Positions 44,951-57,525 are shown, counted from the stretch's first letter. The stretch is DNA of 64,000 bases from Andrena cerasifolii (GCF_050908995.1 NC_135119.1:2046001-2110000), one strand, 5' to 3'. Translations and numbers: made by a program. The notes: a model not told the origin generated them from the sequence alone.

Positions 44951-45649
44951 CTTCCGAATGGCCCCAGTGACCGATCGACACGAGGTTTGTGGGGAGGGTT
45001 GGGGAGGGGGTGTGGGGCCCTAAATCTAAATTTGTAGCTTCGGGTATTTATTAGTTTCCGAAACATTAATAAAAAATTGTTAATATTTTTTACAAATTAT
45101 TTTTTTGAACTGCGTACAGGTAGCCCTAACGTGGATCCATCCTGCCCCCCCCCCCACAATTTGTTCTACGGACAGTTGGACGCATGCCCCTCAGGCGTCT
45201 AAAAGGCACTCGTATTTAGCTGAAATTCAAAGCCAATTTCCTCGAAATCGAAGCGCAATATTAAAAAATTGTATTCTATATTTTCGTCTTATTTTGGCCT
45301 GTGGAATCACCCCTCTAGAGTATTGACTATCAACAGAGTGATAGGTACCCACCCTGTATAATACGATGGATCTTATCCGCAAGTTTCTGGTTCAAATCTC
45401 CAAACTCACATCGGTTCGCTACCATGCTTTACGCGCCCCTGCACTGATCTAGCCCCAACCAATACTAATACCCGGAACAAGTTGGAAAGTGGAATGCGTT
45501 GTGTCGGAATAAGTCAACAGAAATACTAAAAGTTTTTTACTAATATCTCGGAAAGCAATAAATTCCCGAAGCAACCATTTTAGATTTAGGGTCCACACAC
45601 TCTCCCCGTCAAACCTCGTGACGATCGGCCACTGGGGCCGTTCGGAAGA
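44951..45649. mobile_element. Foldback element, ~150-bp arms
   Basis: The left arm starts CTTCCGAATGGCCCCAGTGA and the right arm ends CACTGGGGCCGTTCGGAAG. Matching continues through CGAGGTTTG and CCCTAAATCTAAA. No target duplication was recognised. Interior non-coding. Confidence 0.75.
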
Positions 45650-45749
45650 GCAGCCCAGATTCGCCAAGCTTCCGACATCATCTGCCGTGTGACTCGTAAC
45701 CGTTGACACTGTGCAATTCCATTTTCTCCGTTCTATCAAACTCGCGCGA

Positions 45750-48580
45750 AAAACGTTTCGTCATGATTACGCAACGAACGGCGCCGCGGCGAACGAAGAA
45801 AAGGCGACGAGTAAGCGAAGTGTAAACTCGATGGGACTTTCACCCCGTCGGAAATCAGTTTGAACGCTGCCAGGTAGGAAAGAATAATCTGCGGCGGCAA
45901 GGCAAGAAATAGGGAGAATGCGAAGCAAGCAAAATCGGCGACTCACATTGATCGAATATCTTAAGCATCGCTTTCTTCAGCTGCATAATCGTGCGCTGAC
46001 CGTGGCGAGGCGCCTCGACGAAGTGGAACAATCGCGATCATAACCAGCGCTGCGGTCATGTAAGAATCGAGCCTTGCTCGTCTCGCGTACGGCTTGCTCT
46101 TTCGAGAGCAGTCCATCCTCCGTACACGAAAACTGCGGTGTCCTTCAAGGACTGGCCGTGCGTCTCGCAGCACGCTCGGTCGTCCGGCAGGCCGCGATTC
46201 TTCGCCACGACCACATCCTTGTTCCTCGTTTCCTCTTCTCTTTCCCCCGCTCTACGCCCCACCTTCTCGCCTCTTCTCCTGCTCTCGTCGCTGGTGTTCG
46301 ATAATGTTCACTGCCGTACACGGGCCGAGTACACCCGGTCTCCGTGTATGCTTGGCGTGCGACGCAACACGCGCTCTCCGCGAGAAGAGTTAAGGCACGC
46401 GCGTGCGACGCCGAGTTTCGAGGAAGTGCTCCGTCCTCGTCACTTCCGGCGCGCTGGAATTCGTATGATGAATGAACTCGCTCGTGTAATCGCTGTCGCG
46501 TAGCGGGCCGACTTCTCCATACAAATTCGCCTCGATAACACCCACGTGGCTGCGGCTGAACTCGCTCGAAAACCGGCCACCGGCCCCAAGCCAGGGTAAA
46601 CCTTCGGGGCCGAGACTTTTATCCAAACACAGACGAACAGTTCGCACCGGAAACGATCCGCGCCTGCCTTGACGCGAATCGCTCGTTCATTTCGTAAGAT
46701 CGTTAGTCGTAGAGAATGTTCAACGACCGATCGAACTGTTCTGTCGGAGACGTGGCACTAATTGTTAACCCAGTACGGAAAATCAACACTAATTGTTAAC
46801 CCCGTACGGAACATCAGCGAGCAACCAGCTCTCGCCTGCAACGTTAAGCGGCGTGGATACCCGGATCCCCCCGTTTTCGACGGGTGGCGGTCAGTCAGAA
46901 GATCCAACAACCGCTCATCGATGCGTTATCGATGTTTACGTCCGTAATCCAACGACCGATCCGCCTTCAGTCGTGCTAATCGGAAAATCGTTTCGAGGAA
47001 GAACTCTCAACGGTTGGTTTCCAAGTGGCGCGCAGCTTTGCGACCCTTCCGGGAATAACTGAACGGATGGTGCGTTCGAATCGCAACGCTGGACAATTCG
47101 AACGATCGAACGGTTTAATTGGCGAAACGGAATTAGTATGGTTCGCTGAACAGACAGCCGATTTTAAACGGTATTGGGACGAACTAGTGTTCCTGCCCCG
47201 CGGAAAAAAAAGTTTCCTACCGAATCGGCCAAACAGTTATCTGACGTTCAAATTATTCCCCGCCCGACAAAGAATACGGACGAGGCGCTCTGATTTACGA
47301 GCGACCCGCTTCCCGCTGGTTTTTTTGCCGCGGCAATGAAAAAACCACGGGTCGTGCGCCGTATCTTCGATGACGTGCTCTTCCAGTTACTCAAATTCTT
47401 CTTTTTCCTCTGCCTGATGAGTTACAATACTGTTCTCGGTTCGACGAACGTACTGTTCCGTGTAGGAGGCGGAGGTTTTCTCTCTGATTTCCTGCGGTCT
47501 TCGAAACGCGAGTCGGTTTTGCTCGGTTCTTTGTTAAATGCTGATTAATACTTTCTAGACGGAGCAATCTCTTTGTTTCACTTAAACCGTTCAACTGGCC
47601 ACAGTAAAACTTAGTTTGGGAAACACGTAGATCGCTGTCGTCGATGTCCGTAACATTCGATCGTCCACTGTCCCGAGAGACGAACATCGGTGGCGTACGC
47701 GCGCCGCGTATTTACTTTCTCACTGTGTATCGTCAGATTTCAATCTTCGCCTGGGACAACGTCGTCCAACGTCGGAACTGTGGAAAACAACAAGTGAACA
47801 AAGATAACATGCTACGACACCATCGGAGTAGTCCTCTTTACCGTGGATATCAATCGAACCACTTCTTATCACTCGAGTCACGACGTTTATTCCAGCAGTG
47901 TACAGTGACGTTTCCCCATTCAATCACGCGTCCCGTCAAACGGGATCCTGTTCCTCGAACTTCGAACCCGCGAAATTCACCGTTTCGAAACGCGTCGCCA
48001 CACCGCGGAGGACTCGATACCCGCGCAATGAGGATTCCCGGACGTGCGAGTGAAACAAAAAGCTAACCGTTAGGACGGAAGACTCTTTTCCTCTCGCTGC
48101 GTATGAATAATGCGCGTGGCGCGCGAATCACACGCATAGCGCCTCCCGCACGAGTTTAACCGCGACTGCCGTCGCCGACGAGTCGACTCGAATCGAGTTA
48201 CTCTCTCGCGGACTCGACCGAACGAGCTAGAGGGGGAACGCGAGCAGCAACAGAGAAAGAGAGCGAGACGTTAGACGGGGACAGCTGCGGCTATGCGGAA
48301 AGGAAGAGAAAGAGCGAACCCTGGTGGAGGTAAGAGGAGCCGAGAGGAAAGGAGAATTTCACAGTCAGCGAGAAAGAAGAAAGATTTTAAGTCTACGAGT
48401 TGAATAGGAAGATAAAATTGGGAACTCGAGGAAGAAAGAGAAAACGGGGAATTTCGGGACGAAGACGAGGCGAAGCGTATCATGAAATGCAAAATTTGGG
48501 ATTACACAATCCTGAGGATAGTTCTGTACGATAATACTTTTTCTTTTTCAAGTATTTGTTTTTTTTTGCACTGACTTTCG
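45750..48580. other. CpG-rich, TE-poor region
   Basis: Nearly 3 kb with high GC and many CpG dinucleotides, no inverted ends and no transposase sequence, unlike all of its surroundings. Open frames overlap on both strands, as expected by chance in GC-rich DNA, and none has a recognisable domain. A short direct repeat, ACTAATTGTTAACCC, occurs at about 46758 and 46788. Best read as a host promoter or 5' region. Confidence 0.45.
48235..48329 (+). other. Possible untranslated 5' exon with splice donor
   Basis: A purine-rich, transcribed-looking stretch ends GGTGGAG followed by GTAAGAGG at 48330, a good splice donor. An ATG at about 48293 would open a short frame across it. Support is from context in the CpG-rich region only. 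Confidence 0.25.
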
Positions 48581-48588
48581 CTCAAGTA

Positions 48589-49527
48589 GGGGGGACCGGG
48601 TATGGTTGTCACACGGTTAGGTTGTCACAACCGCTATATCAAAGAAACTATAAGCAATAGGAATGTACTAACAATCCATGGCGATGCGTAAACATATCGC
48701 CGCCTCCTCCCCCATCACACAAGTCGTAGTCGAGTCGCACGGAGACACAATGTGTCATTGTTTGTTTTCGTGCGCTCGAACTGAATTACGCCGTATTTTC
48801 TATCAAGTAAGTATAGGTTGTTACTATAGCATTGTTGCATTATTCTCGTAGTTTAGAGTTTTTTCTAACTTACTGTAATGATTCTTTTGCATTTTTTAAG
48901 CTTTTTAATACATGAATAGAGAGGTGAAATTGTTTGACGGTTTCGGGCAAGTTGTCACAGGACATTTGGGATTAGGTATTTGCTGCGTGTGACAACTAAT
49001 CCCGGTGTAACTTGCTGTATCTATCATGTGATATTATTTTCTTGTTTGTTTGGCAACAGTTCTCAATAATAATGCCGCAAACTTATAAGAAGAAGACGTC
49101 CAGAGGTGAGGTGCCCCCGGAATTAATGTTACGTGCGGCAAGAGAGGTTATAAAGTGCAATTACACAATAAGAGGGACTGCAAAGGATTATAATATAAAT
49201 TACCGCACTCTAGCGTGATATTGTGAGAAATACAATAAAAAATTATACTATATTTAGTTTCTTAATTGAATCGACTTTTTATTCATAAACTTAGCTATCC
49301 AGATACTGTGACAACCAACCCGACCTCGGGGTATGTTGTCACAAAATAGTTCCTGCAAATAATGTGAATTAGCTTCTAATGTAGTTAACAAAATCCACAG
49401 GACCAATTTTTTTTACAAAGCCGGACGTACGTAGTTTTATTAATCTAAGTTTGAATGAACTTCCCTGCAGCCATAACCCACAAAAAAATCAAAATAAGAA
49501 AATGAGTCAAGCATACCCGGTCTCCCC
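48589..49527 (+). mobile_element. Message element (b): GGTTGTCAC, with HTH remnant
   Basis: TA-flanked, ends GGGGGGACCGGGTATG and CATACCCGGTCTCCCC. The word GGTTGTCAC recurs at the left end, near 48949-48958 (AGTTGTCACAGG), near 48988 (inverted), near 49309-49337 and outside the right end region. The flanking CTCAAG/CTTGAG suggests the inverted ends may extend beyond TA. Confidence 0.8.
49072..49254 (+). pseudogene. pogo-like transposase N-terminal HTH
   Basis: ATG follows an acceptor-like TTTGGCAACAG. The peptide MPQTYKKKTSRGEVPPELML, then EVIKCNYTIRGTAKDYNINY, is a Psq/CENP-B type helix-turn-helix as at the start of pogo transposases. A TGA at 49216-49218 replaces the arginine expected in RTLARYC. 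The rest of the gene is deleted, and the right end follows about 270 bp later. It ties this message element directly to the pogo group. Confidence 0.7.
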
Positions 49528-49529
49528 TA

Positions 49530-50255
49530 CTTGAGAAATGAACCATTGAACAACTATGCCCTGTGAAAATTGTTCATTTTTATTCCCTTAATGGCTGATT
49601 TCATCGATTTCTATTGTCCGTTACGATGCGAGAGAAATGCAGTGCCAATGACTTTATCGTTTTTATCGCAAATAAAAAAATAAGATTAAGCAAGCGCGAG
49701 CGTCTGGTTCCTAAACCTGTGACGGTACCGGGCAGACGCTAACGATAAGAAGAAAGAATAAGAGAAGTTGCAGGGTTATGCGAGAAGAATAAACGCTCGC
49801 AGATGAATGCGATGTTTTCACAAACATTTGTGATAGCAATTGATGTCTAATCGAGAAAACGTTTATACGCTTTTATAACGGGAGAATGAGAAAAGTTCTC
49901 GTACGTACCAATTAGTACATGCGACCACGAACTTCCTTATCGCGTCGCGCGGAGAGCTGAAAATCCAGCTACCGCACCGGCAAAATGGCAAAGTGCATTG
50001 GCGCTACAGAGGCCAAAGAGAATGATGGTTTCGAAGACGGGAGGCCAGATAAAAAATGTTATCTATGCCGTTGGCCGACGCGTACGTGCTTACATCGGCT
50101 TTCGTGTGATAACCACGCGTCCGCTCGTCTATTTACATAAGCATACGAACGCCTCGCAACAGGCGACGCTAGAGATAGAAAGGAGTGGGGTAGGTATATG
50201 TACCTATGTACATTATACTCGATTCTGGTTCTACGAAACCGTGACGAGTGCACAC
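49530..50255. other. No recognised gene
   Basis: Mixed composition, GC-richer toward the right, only chance frames. No element ends seen. Confidence 0.4.
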
Positions 50256-50257
50256 TA

Positions 50258-51111
50258 GGGCGGAGCGATACTATATATGTATAGGCGAAAATTTAAATCT
50301 GAATTTTCAGTTGGACTGGGTGCGGGATAGTTGTCTTTTGATTAACCAAACTGTAACAAAAAAATTGGAAAAATATTCATGTCTGCAGGTTCCTTTTTTT
50401 CCTAAAAATGATTATATAATTATACTGTATAGGCGAAAATTTAAATTTGGATTTTCAGTTGGCCTGGGTGCGGGATAATTGTCTTTTGATTAACCAAACA
50501 CAACTGTAAAAAAAAATTGGAAAAATATTCATGTCTGCTGGTTCCTTTTTTTCCCCTAAAAATGATTATATAATCATACTATATAGGCGAAAATTTAAAT
50601 TTAGATTTTCAGTTGGCCTGGGTGCGGGATAGTTGTCTTTTGATTAACCAAACACAACTGTAAAAAAAAATTGGAAAAATATTCATGTCTGCTGGTTCCT
50701 TTTTTTCCCCTAAAAATGATTATATAATCATACTATATAGGCGAAAATTTAAATTTAGATTTTCAGTTGGCCTGGGTGCGGGATAGTTGTCTTTTGATTA
50801 ACCAAACACAACTGTAGAAAAATTTTGGAAAAATATTCATGTCTGCAGGTTCCTTTTTTTCTAAAAGTGACAATATAATAATCGTATAATCATTTTTAGG
50901 AAAATCAGGAACCTGCCTTACAATCATATAATCATTTTTAGGAGAAAAAGGAGCCTGCCTTATAATCATATAATCATTTTTAGGAGAAAAAGGAACCTGC
51001 AGACATGAATATTTTTCCAAACTTTTTTACAATTGTGTTTGCTTAATCAAAAGACAACTATCCCGCACCCAGGCCACCTGAGAATTCAAATTTAAATTTT
51101 CCGCTGCGCCC
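50258..51111. mobile_element. GGGCGGAGCG element with ~150-bp tandem repeats
   Basis: TA-flanked (50256-50257, 51112-51113), ends GGGCGGAGCGATAC and a worn CCGCTGCGCCC. Four direct units start at 50284, 50432, 50586 and 50740 (spacing 148, 154, 154), each with TTTTCAGTTGGCCTGGGTGC and TTTGATTAACCAAAC. An inverted unit closes the element (50950-51100). Second copy at 14551. Confidence 0.85.
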
Positions 51112-51113
51112 TA

Positions 51114-51906
51114 GTACACACTTCGAATACCTGGAAGGTTGATAATACTTGTCAGATTTTGCAAATTTTCGAAAATAAGAATAATCTCTTATCTGGGGGC
51201 ACGGCAGTGCCCCCGTCGAGTCGAGCCGGGCGCTTGCCGTAAGCCCTCTTTTCTGGAAGCAACTCAGCGTACTATTGACCCCCTCCCCCCCATATATTTG
51301 TGCTGGAGTTACCCAGAAACTTGAAACTTTACTGAAACCTAGTACTTTGCAAACGGAATTAAACCCCCCAAATTTCACGTTTCTATATTTTCTAGTTCAT
51401 AAGATATTTGAACTCGAAGTTTCGTTATTTCGACACTGACCGATCATCAAAAATCAGACGTACTTCCCGCAGCCCTAGAAACTTGAACTTTGGCAGAAAG
51501 GTAGTGTTTGGGATACAATGAAAGGAAAAATTAAAAAATCTGGAAAAATCCTTTTCTCTAACAATTTATGAAAGAAATTCGATATCTCTGCAACCACTGA
51601 ACCTATAACCATGAAATTTGATAGGCACGTTCCTCTTAGTCCCCAGGTGCTCGCTAAGAAATTAAAAAAAAAAATCGCCGCCCTATTATCGAAAAACGAT
51701 ACATGAATGTTTAGCCCCCGCGGGCGTGACGCATGTTTCGGTCCTGACGCCGTAACGTAGTCACAGCGCGGAGCTCCCCACTCCGCAAAAATCCCATGAG
51801 AAGGACCAATAAGGATAGAGAGTGGGCTATTCGATAAACAGTGGCCGATGTCCAAAAAGAACCCGTAGCTAAGAAAAGAAGGATCACTTACAAAAATAAG
51901 TGAAAT
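51114..51906. other. No recognised gene
   Basis: Short chance frames and sequence resembling degraded foldback families (AGTTCATAAGATATTTGAAC). No ends could be paired. Confidence 0.3.
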
Positions 51907-52435
51907 CCCGTGAAAAACATTTCATGTAAAAAATGTAGCCGAATCTCATGACTCCTTTACCCATAAAAAGTTGTGAGATGTCATGTAGAACCGAGTCTGG
52001 CGCTCTAATTAACTCTGACACTTTCATTCAGAAATTACTCCAAGTCTACATCTTTAGTTAAAGAACATTTTGTGATTTGGCAATTACGCAGCACAGGGAA
52101 GTTATTACACCTTACAATGTTATGTAAAATTAAGTTCACGCTATAAATACATATACGTCCAGTTCCTGTATAAATATTATTTCATGCAATACTTCATTAA
52201 TAAACGTGAATATTAAAATGTAAGCAACTTCCGTCACATTCTCGTACTGCGTAATTGCCAAGTCACAAAATGTTCTTTAACTAAAGATGTAGAGGTGGAG
52301 TGATTTGTGAATGAAAGTGGCAGAGTTAATTAGAGCGCTAGACTCGGTTTTACATGACATCTCACAACTTTTTATGGGTAAAGGAGTCACGAGACTCGGC
52401 TAAATTTTTACATGAAATGTTTTCGATGGGATAAC
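51907..52435. repeat. Foldback element, ~180-bp arms
   Basis: AACATTTCATGTAAAAAATG near 51919 pairs with the right edge, and GAACATTTTGTGATTTGGCA near 52063 pairs with TGCCAAGTCACAAAATGTTC near 52256. The central ~150 bp are unpaired. Confidence 0.8.
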
Positions 52436-52490
52436 GTCCTTTCATATTTCCTTCCGTTTCGTATGGCAGGGACTCCTACCGGTACGTAAA

Positions 52491-52769
52491 ATACCGGTAG
52501 TACACTGGTACAGAGATTTAAAACCGGTAGTACACCGGTACAGAGATTTAAAACCGGTAGTACACCGGTACAGAGATTTAAAACCGGTAGTACACCGGTA
52601 CAGAGATTTAAAACCGGTAGTACACCGGTACAGAGATTTAAAACCGGTTGTACACCGGTACACAGATTTAAAACCGGTAGTACACCGGTACAGAGATTTA
52701 AAACCGGTAGTACACCGGTACAGAGATTTAAAACCGGTAGTACACCGGTACAGAGATTTAAAACCGGTA
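52491..52769. repeat. 30-bp minisatellite with ACCGGT palindromes
   Basis: About nine near-identical units of period 30, each containing ACCGGTAGTACACCGGTACA and GAGATTTAAA. Lies directly inside the left end of the hAT element. Confidence 0.95.
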
Positions 52770-53131
52770 TTATTTTGTTACTGCTATTATGTTACCAAAA
52801 TTATATCCAAACCGATCTAATACCGAAATCGCTGTAATACCGAAACCAAAGGAATTGCCAGCATTTTTCTGGCAACATGTATAGTGTGATCGTGAGTGAA
52901 AAAGAATACGACGTTACACTGTTTCATTCGTCGGATCGTCGATCTCAAACGCCAAGTCTAGCGACGTCGTTTGGTGCCGCCATATATCGTCTCTCTTACG
53001 TCCTTTTTGCGAGAAAGGTATAACAGAGAGGCTCAGCGATGAAGTGGAGGCGGAATATAAACAAATGAAGATTTGTTCTCGAGATCGGTGACGAGAGCTT
53101 GGAGACTCGTCACTCTGTGGTCGAGCGTTAA

Positions 53132-53953
53132 GGAGGTTCGATACCTCACTTGCGGGACAGGCGGCGAGAGGGGTAAGCCTATGCTTATACATGGGAGCTC
53201 TGCAGTGATACCAATCTTAGATAAAAAAAAATTATGTAGACAAAAATGTTATTTACATGTCTATTCCTAATAAAATTATTACTACATATTTTGTTTTGGA
53301 ATTCAATTAAACAAAAAGTATGTTTGATGCAGTTAGAAATATAAGATTTTCATTAAAAGTAGCGTAATATATGCGAGCGAAATGCGGCAACGTCGCTTTG
53401 CGTCCATCTTTTTTTCTCTTTCCACTTTACACTTGTGGCGTCCCTTTGCGCGTTCGTACTGGTTCGCAACAAATTACTAAATACATGTTTACAGCTTGGT
53501 AGTGTTTTTACAAATTTTTACTGCATCCTTTGTACAAGTGTACACTGTATAGATGACTACCTGGCGTACAGCGTTGCCACGTTTCAAACAGTTCCTTCAG
53601 GCAGTTTCAAAAATACGAGCACATTGCTGTCTATTTATTCAATTATCTAATAAACCGTACAGTAAATGTGCAATTTTTTTTTTAGAATTTCACAGGAATA
53701 CTTAAGCTTTTCATTGCAATATTTTTTAGGACTTTCTCACTATTTTTAAGGACTCTGTGTAACATTTTATAGAAATTTTATCGCTCCTCCCATAACAACC
53801 TGTGTATAAGAGCGCAACTTTGAATTCAATTTTTTCATAAACCGTGCTGTCAATCGACTTGAAATTTTAACACAATGCGGACTACACTTTGGACATTCGA
53901 TCAAAACACTTTTCAAAGATTTCTCATTATTTTTGCTCCGGTATCGAACCTCC
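53132..53953. mobile_element. TTAA element (GGAGGTTCGATACC)
   Basis: TTAA at 53128-53131 and 53954-53957, ends GGAGGTTCGATACC and GGTATCGAACCTCC. The right part (53760-53950) matches the partial copy at 36939. Non-coding. Confidence 0.85.
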
Positions 53954-54162
53954 TTAAGCAATGCGTACTTACTGGCAGCAGGAAAATATTTTTGAAAATT
54001 AATTTATTAGTTTTATAGTATTAAATTTATTACCTACATTATTTTTACTTTTTAATTTACTAATGATAAGTCATTAATGTAATTTTAGTTTCTAGTAGGT
54101 ACCTGTCTTAATCTTAATCTAACATTTCTACAAGAGGAAAACCGAAAAAATACTGGCATTTA

Positions 54163-55763
54163 GGGTAAACCAACCAGTAAATGACCGAATTGTTGAGTCT
54201 ATGGACCTTTGATATTAATACTTGAATATATTTATGTATAACAACAAAACAACTGTTGAAATTGCATTTAAATTAATTTTTCTTGAAATTTCTATAAAAA
54301 TAATTACTTATTCTTATCGTAATTTTAAAAAAAAAATTATAAAATGCAAAACGTGTAGAAGCCCAGTAAATGACCGCATACTTTTAATAAGAATTTTAGA
54401 GAAAGTGCAGCATATTTGGAATACTGTTGGCAATTTGGAATACCGAAGTATCTAATAAACTACTAACGCTATCTAATTTGTAACACCAAAGATAATAGGG
54501 GCTAATGACCTGTTAACTAATGACATTTGTGGATGAACCGCCATTTTAACATTTTCGACTTAATCTGCAGAATAAGAAAACCTGAATCTGCAAAATTTTT
54601 CCAGCAAGTATTCAATCGTTCCAATCATGGTTAAAATATGTCGAAACTTTAAACCCTTAATCTACTCATCTGCACGAGTTTTGCGATAATTTCGAGAATA
54701 CAAAGTGTGACATGAAATTTTAGGTTTCAATGCCATGTTGCTAATTCGCAATACCGAAGGTGAAGGTGATTTGGAATATTCCAAAGCTTAGCATTGCTTT
54801 TGTTTCACGAGTAACGGCTACCGCCGCGTCGGTTTGGGCCAGTGCTGGCCATTTATTAAACGATTTTTAAACGATTTTATCCAGCTTCGATCCTCTGCTT
54901 GTTTGTATGTATGTATGTTTGTTTGTTTGTTTTTATGTTTGTTTGGTTCAAATCTAGAAACTCAATTTTAACCCACTTCCAACTATCCAATTGTCTTGCA
55001 ACTTTGCAGGCGTACGTAGTTCAGATGACAATACAAAATTATGAATAAAAACCCCAAGTGGTTTAAAAAATTACCCAGTCATCAATAAATATAACCCATA
55101 ACCACAAATCCAAACGACTTGAAATCAGCCTATACCCACAAATTAAACTTAGACACTAAAAAGTAAGTAATAAAAAAAATATATAAAACAAATTTAATTA
55201 AACGATTTTATTTAAAATACACTACATTTTTTAGTTTTTACTGAATTTTAAATAAAATCGTTTAACTTAAATAATACTTTTTATGTATTTTATTTATCTA
55301 AGATTGTTCCTATATTGTGATTTTTGAGCCTGATTAAGTTATAAAAGAAAATAATTTTATTATCTACATGTTTTTATTAACTTTATAAAGTGAAGGTAAT
55401 TTGAATAGCGGTATTCCAAATTACCTGCACCTTAACGAAATCGATACTTCCTTTTTGTTTTTTTATTATACTGAGAGTTTAAAATATAAAAGTTTATTAG
55501 TTTTCCTACGATATTATGCAGTTTTATTTGTTCCCATCCTCTGCTGTAATTTTTTATTCGACTTAAACAAACTGGTATTCCAAATATACTGCATTTCCTC
55601 TACTTATTAATGTTTGCTTAATGCGCGTAACTAAAAATATAGGATATTAAAAGTGCAACTACACTCCATTTATAAACATATAATAATGTTTAAATTTATA
55701 ATTGACATTTCTTTGCCTAATGGTCATTCACTGGTATGCGGTCAATTACTGGTTAGTTTACCC
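54163..55763. mobile_element. Message element (h): CCAGTAAATGACCG
   Basis: TA-flanked, ends GGGTAAACCAACCAGTAAAT and ATTACTGGTTAGTTTACCC. The word CCAGTAAATGACCG recurs at 54362. Element (i) splits it. The remaining 390 bp are shorter than the other members, so it is internally deleted. Confidence 0.8.
54399..55600 (+). mobile_element. Message element (i): TTTGGAATACCG
   Basis: TA-flanked, 1202 bp, ends GAGAAAGTGCAGCATATTTG and CAAATATACTGCATTTCCTC. The word recurs as AATTTGGAATACCG at 54432, as GATTTGGAATATTCC near 54768 and as GCGGTATTCCAAATTACC near 55408. Contains a (TTTG/TATG)n run near 54897-54945. Nested in (h). Confidence 0.8.
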
Positions 55764-55835
55764 TATTTCGGTTTTCGGTAATACCGGTATGAAGTCCCTG
55801 GCCTAATACCGGTATCCAAATTATACCGGTATTAA

Positions 55836-56540
55836 GGGGGGAGCCTGGTGTAGCGGATCGAAGAAATCGATTTTTTTTTTGCATAAATCGATAGTTAAAC
55901 ATCACGATAATATGCTCCCAAAGCAGCAAAACGAAATTCGAAAAATTAAAGCGGATATAGCCGATTTTGCTACGGAGCGCCATGCTACCACAAAACTTGA
56001 AATGTGTTTTTCTCGAAACGACAGTTTTATACTTTGCGGGCAATGTAACTCAAAAAATATTCAACCAATCGACTTGGCCTTGTGCACGGATATTTGTGAA
56101 CATTTTCTTCATAGTACTAAGTTATTAGTATAATGATATTGTTTAAATAAATAACTTTTTTTTAGACATTTAAGGCAAAATTTCGTTGGAAACAGTGAAC
56201 TTTTTATTCAAGAGGCCGCCATTTGTTCATTTTGCATCTTTTAAGTTTCAAATTTCTTCATTCTGTGCGTACACTCATAAACTAAAAGAAAATTGTTCGA
56301 TTTTTGGTTTCAGATGAAACCAAAAGACGCTACGTTGCCCGCAGTGCAATAATTGCGTCGCCAACGGACTGGGCATAACTTTGTTATTTGCCGCTCTTTT
56401 TTAATAAAATTTTGTTGTTATATACCTTAACCTGTTAGTACAATATCCTGAAAGTTTCAGAAAGATCTATCCAATACTTTCTTTAAAAAAAATTCCCGAA
56501 AAATGCCTCGATTTTCATTTAGTTACACCAGGCTCCCCCC
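55836..56540 (-). mobile_element. TTAA element, family GGGGGGAGCCTGG, copy 2
   Basis: TTAA at 55832-55835 and 56541-56544, ends GGGGGGAGCCTGGTGTA and TTACACCAGGCTCCCCCC. The shared core lies inverted at 55993-56019. Reverse-oriented relative to 32394-33107. Confidence 0.9.
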
Positions 56541-56559
56541 TTAAGTCCCTGTCGTATGG

Positions 56560-57222
56560 TAGGCATTTTAGGGGAAGCGATTATATACCAATGATCTGTC
56601 ACGCAGTGGCGATTGTCAAGTCAACGCTGATTTTACGCAATCTTTTTATTCGTCAAACGGGACAGGAACATCGAGATAGGAAGTACGATCAATTCAATTT
56701 TATGCCTTACAATCGCTTTATCACTGTGTAAGCGAACGCGAATCTACGGTGAACTTCCAGGTTTGACTTTGTCAAGCAACAACTTTTATCCGACGTAAAT
56801 TGGAACTAGCTACCGGTTGGTAATTTATAGCCGCTGCAACGAAAATCTTATAGGCCTTTCAGAAGATGTGAAGTATGCAAGTTCAATTAGTTCACCAGGA
56901 TATATTTCATAAAATAATTGATACACATATGAAATTTAAAATTTATGCCTTCATACGTACTATATATGACTAGTTGTAAATACTAACTTGTTACTGTGTT
57001 CCCGTTAAGACGTTTTAAATAAGACACTTCGGTAGCTCGCGACTGCTATTCCAGACATATTTATACGGCTAGGTAATGGTGTCTCTGATGTCAGAGCTAC
57101 ATGGTGCCCCGTTGTAAGCATGCTGTTCGAGGGACAAGGCGGTCGCTTAACGAAACGGTATGCTATTCGGCTCGCCTTTCATCTTCGCCGTTTTCGTTTA
57201 CGTAGTAATACGATGCCGCCGC
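56560..57222. other. No recognised gene
   Basis: Single-copy-looking sequence with short frames only. Confidence 0.4.
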
Positions 57223-57446
57223 TGTTACGTATGTGGAATATTCTCATACGCCGCTCTCACCGTTTTTCGAGCTCGCATCTGCGAAGGGAAAACGCCCTAA
57301 AATCCTTTCGCTTATCACACACCACTAATGGGGGCCATGATCTCGACCAGCTGGATCAGGACCATGGGAACGGGAGTGACGCGACGACGACCCATAAGGA
57401 TTTCCTTATATGGAGATTTCTAACGAAACCCCATTCATTTTTGGGA

Positions 57447-57455
57447 CTATATAAA
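57447..57455 (+). promoter_or_regulatory. LTR TATA box
   Basis: TATATAA-type box about 225 bp into the LTR, at the place where U3 would end and R begin. Copies A and B are degraded at this point. Confidence 0.45.
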
Positions 57456-57525
57456 CCCATTGGTTTCAACCCGCTTTGGTTCAAAGCTATACAGTCGCGC
57501 GTAGAGTCACGTCGTGTCAAGCTCG

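Larger units (their letters stand above)
52467..56551. mobile_element. hAT element (CAGGGACT ends) hosting four insertions
   Basis: Ends CAGGGACT and AGTCCCTG, with a perfect 8-bp duplication TCGTATGG at 52459-52466 and 56552-56559. Without the insertions (53132-53953, 54163-55763 with its nested 54399-55600, and 55836-56540) it is about 950 bp. ACCGGT words run from the minisatellite at its left to TACCGGTATTAAG at its right. No transposase. Confidence 0.9.

Noticed and set aside
46056..46647. Several overlapping frames in the CpG-rich region as genes
   Set aside because: Four or more frames overlap on both strands with no recognisable domain; high GC explains them.
52491..52769. 30-bp repeat as a CRISPR array
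   Set aside because: It is a head-to-tail minisatellite with no spacers, inside a hAT element.
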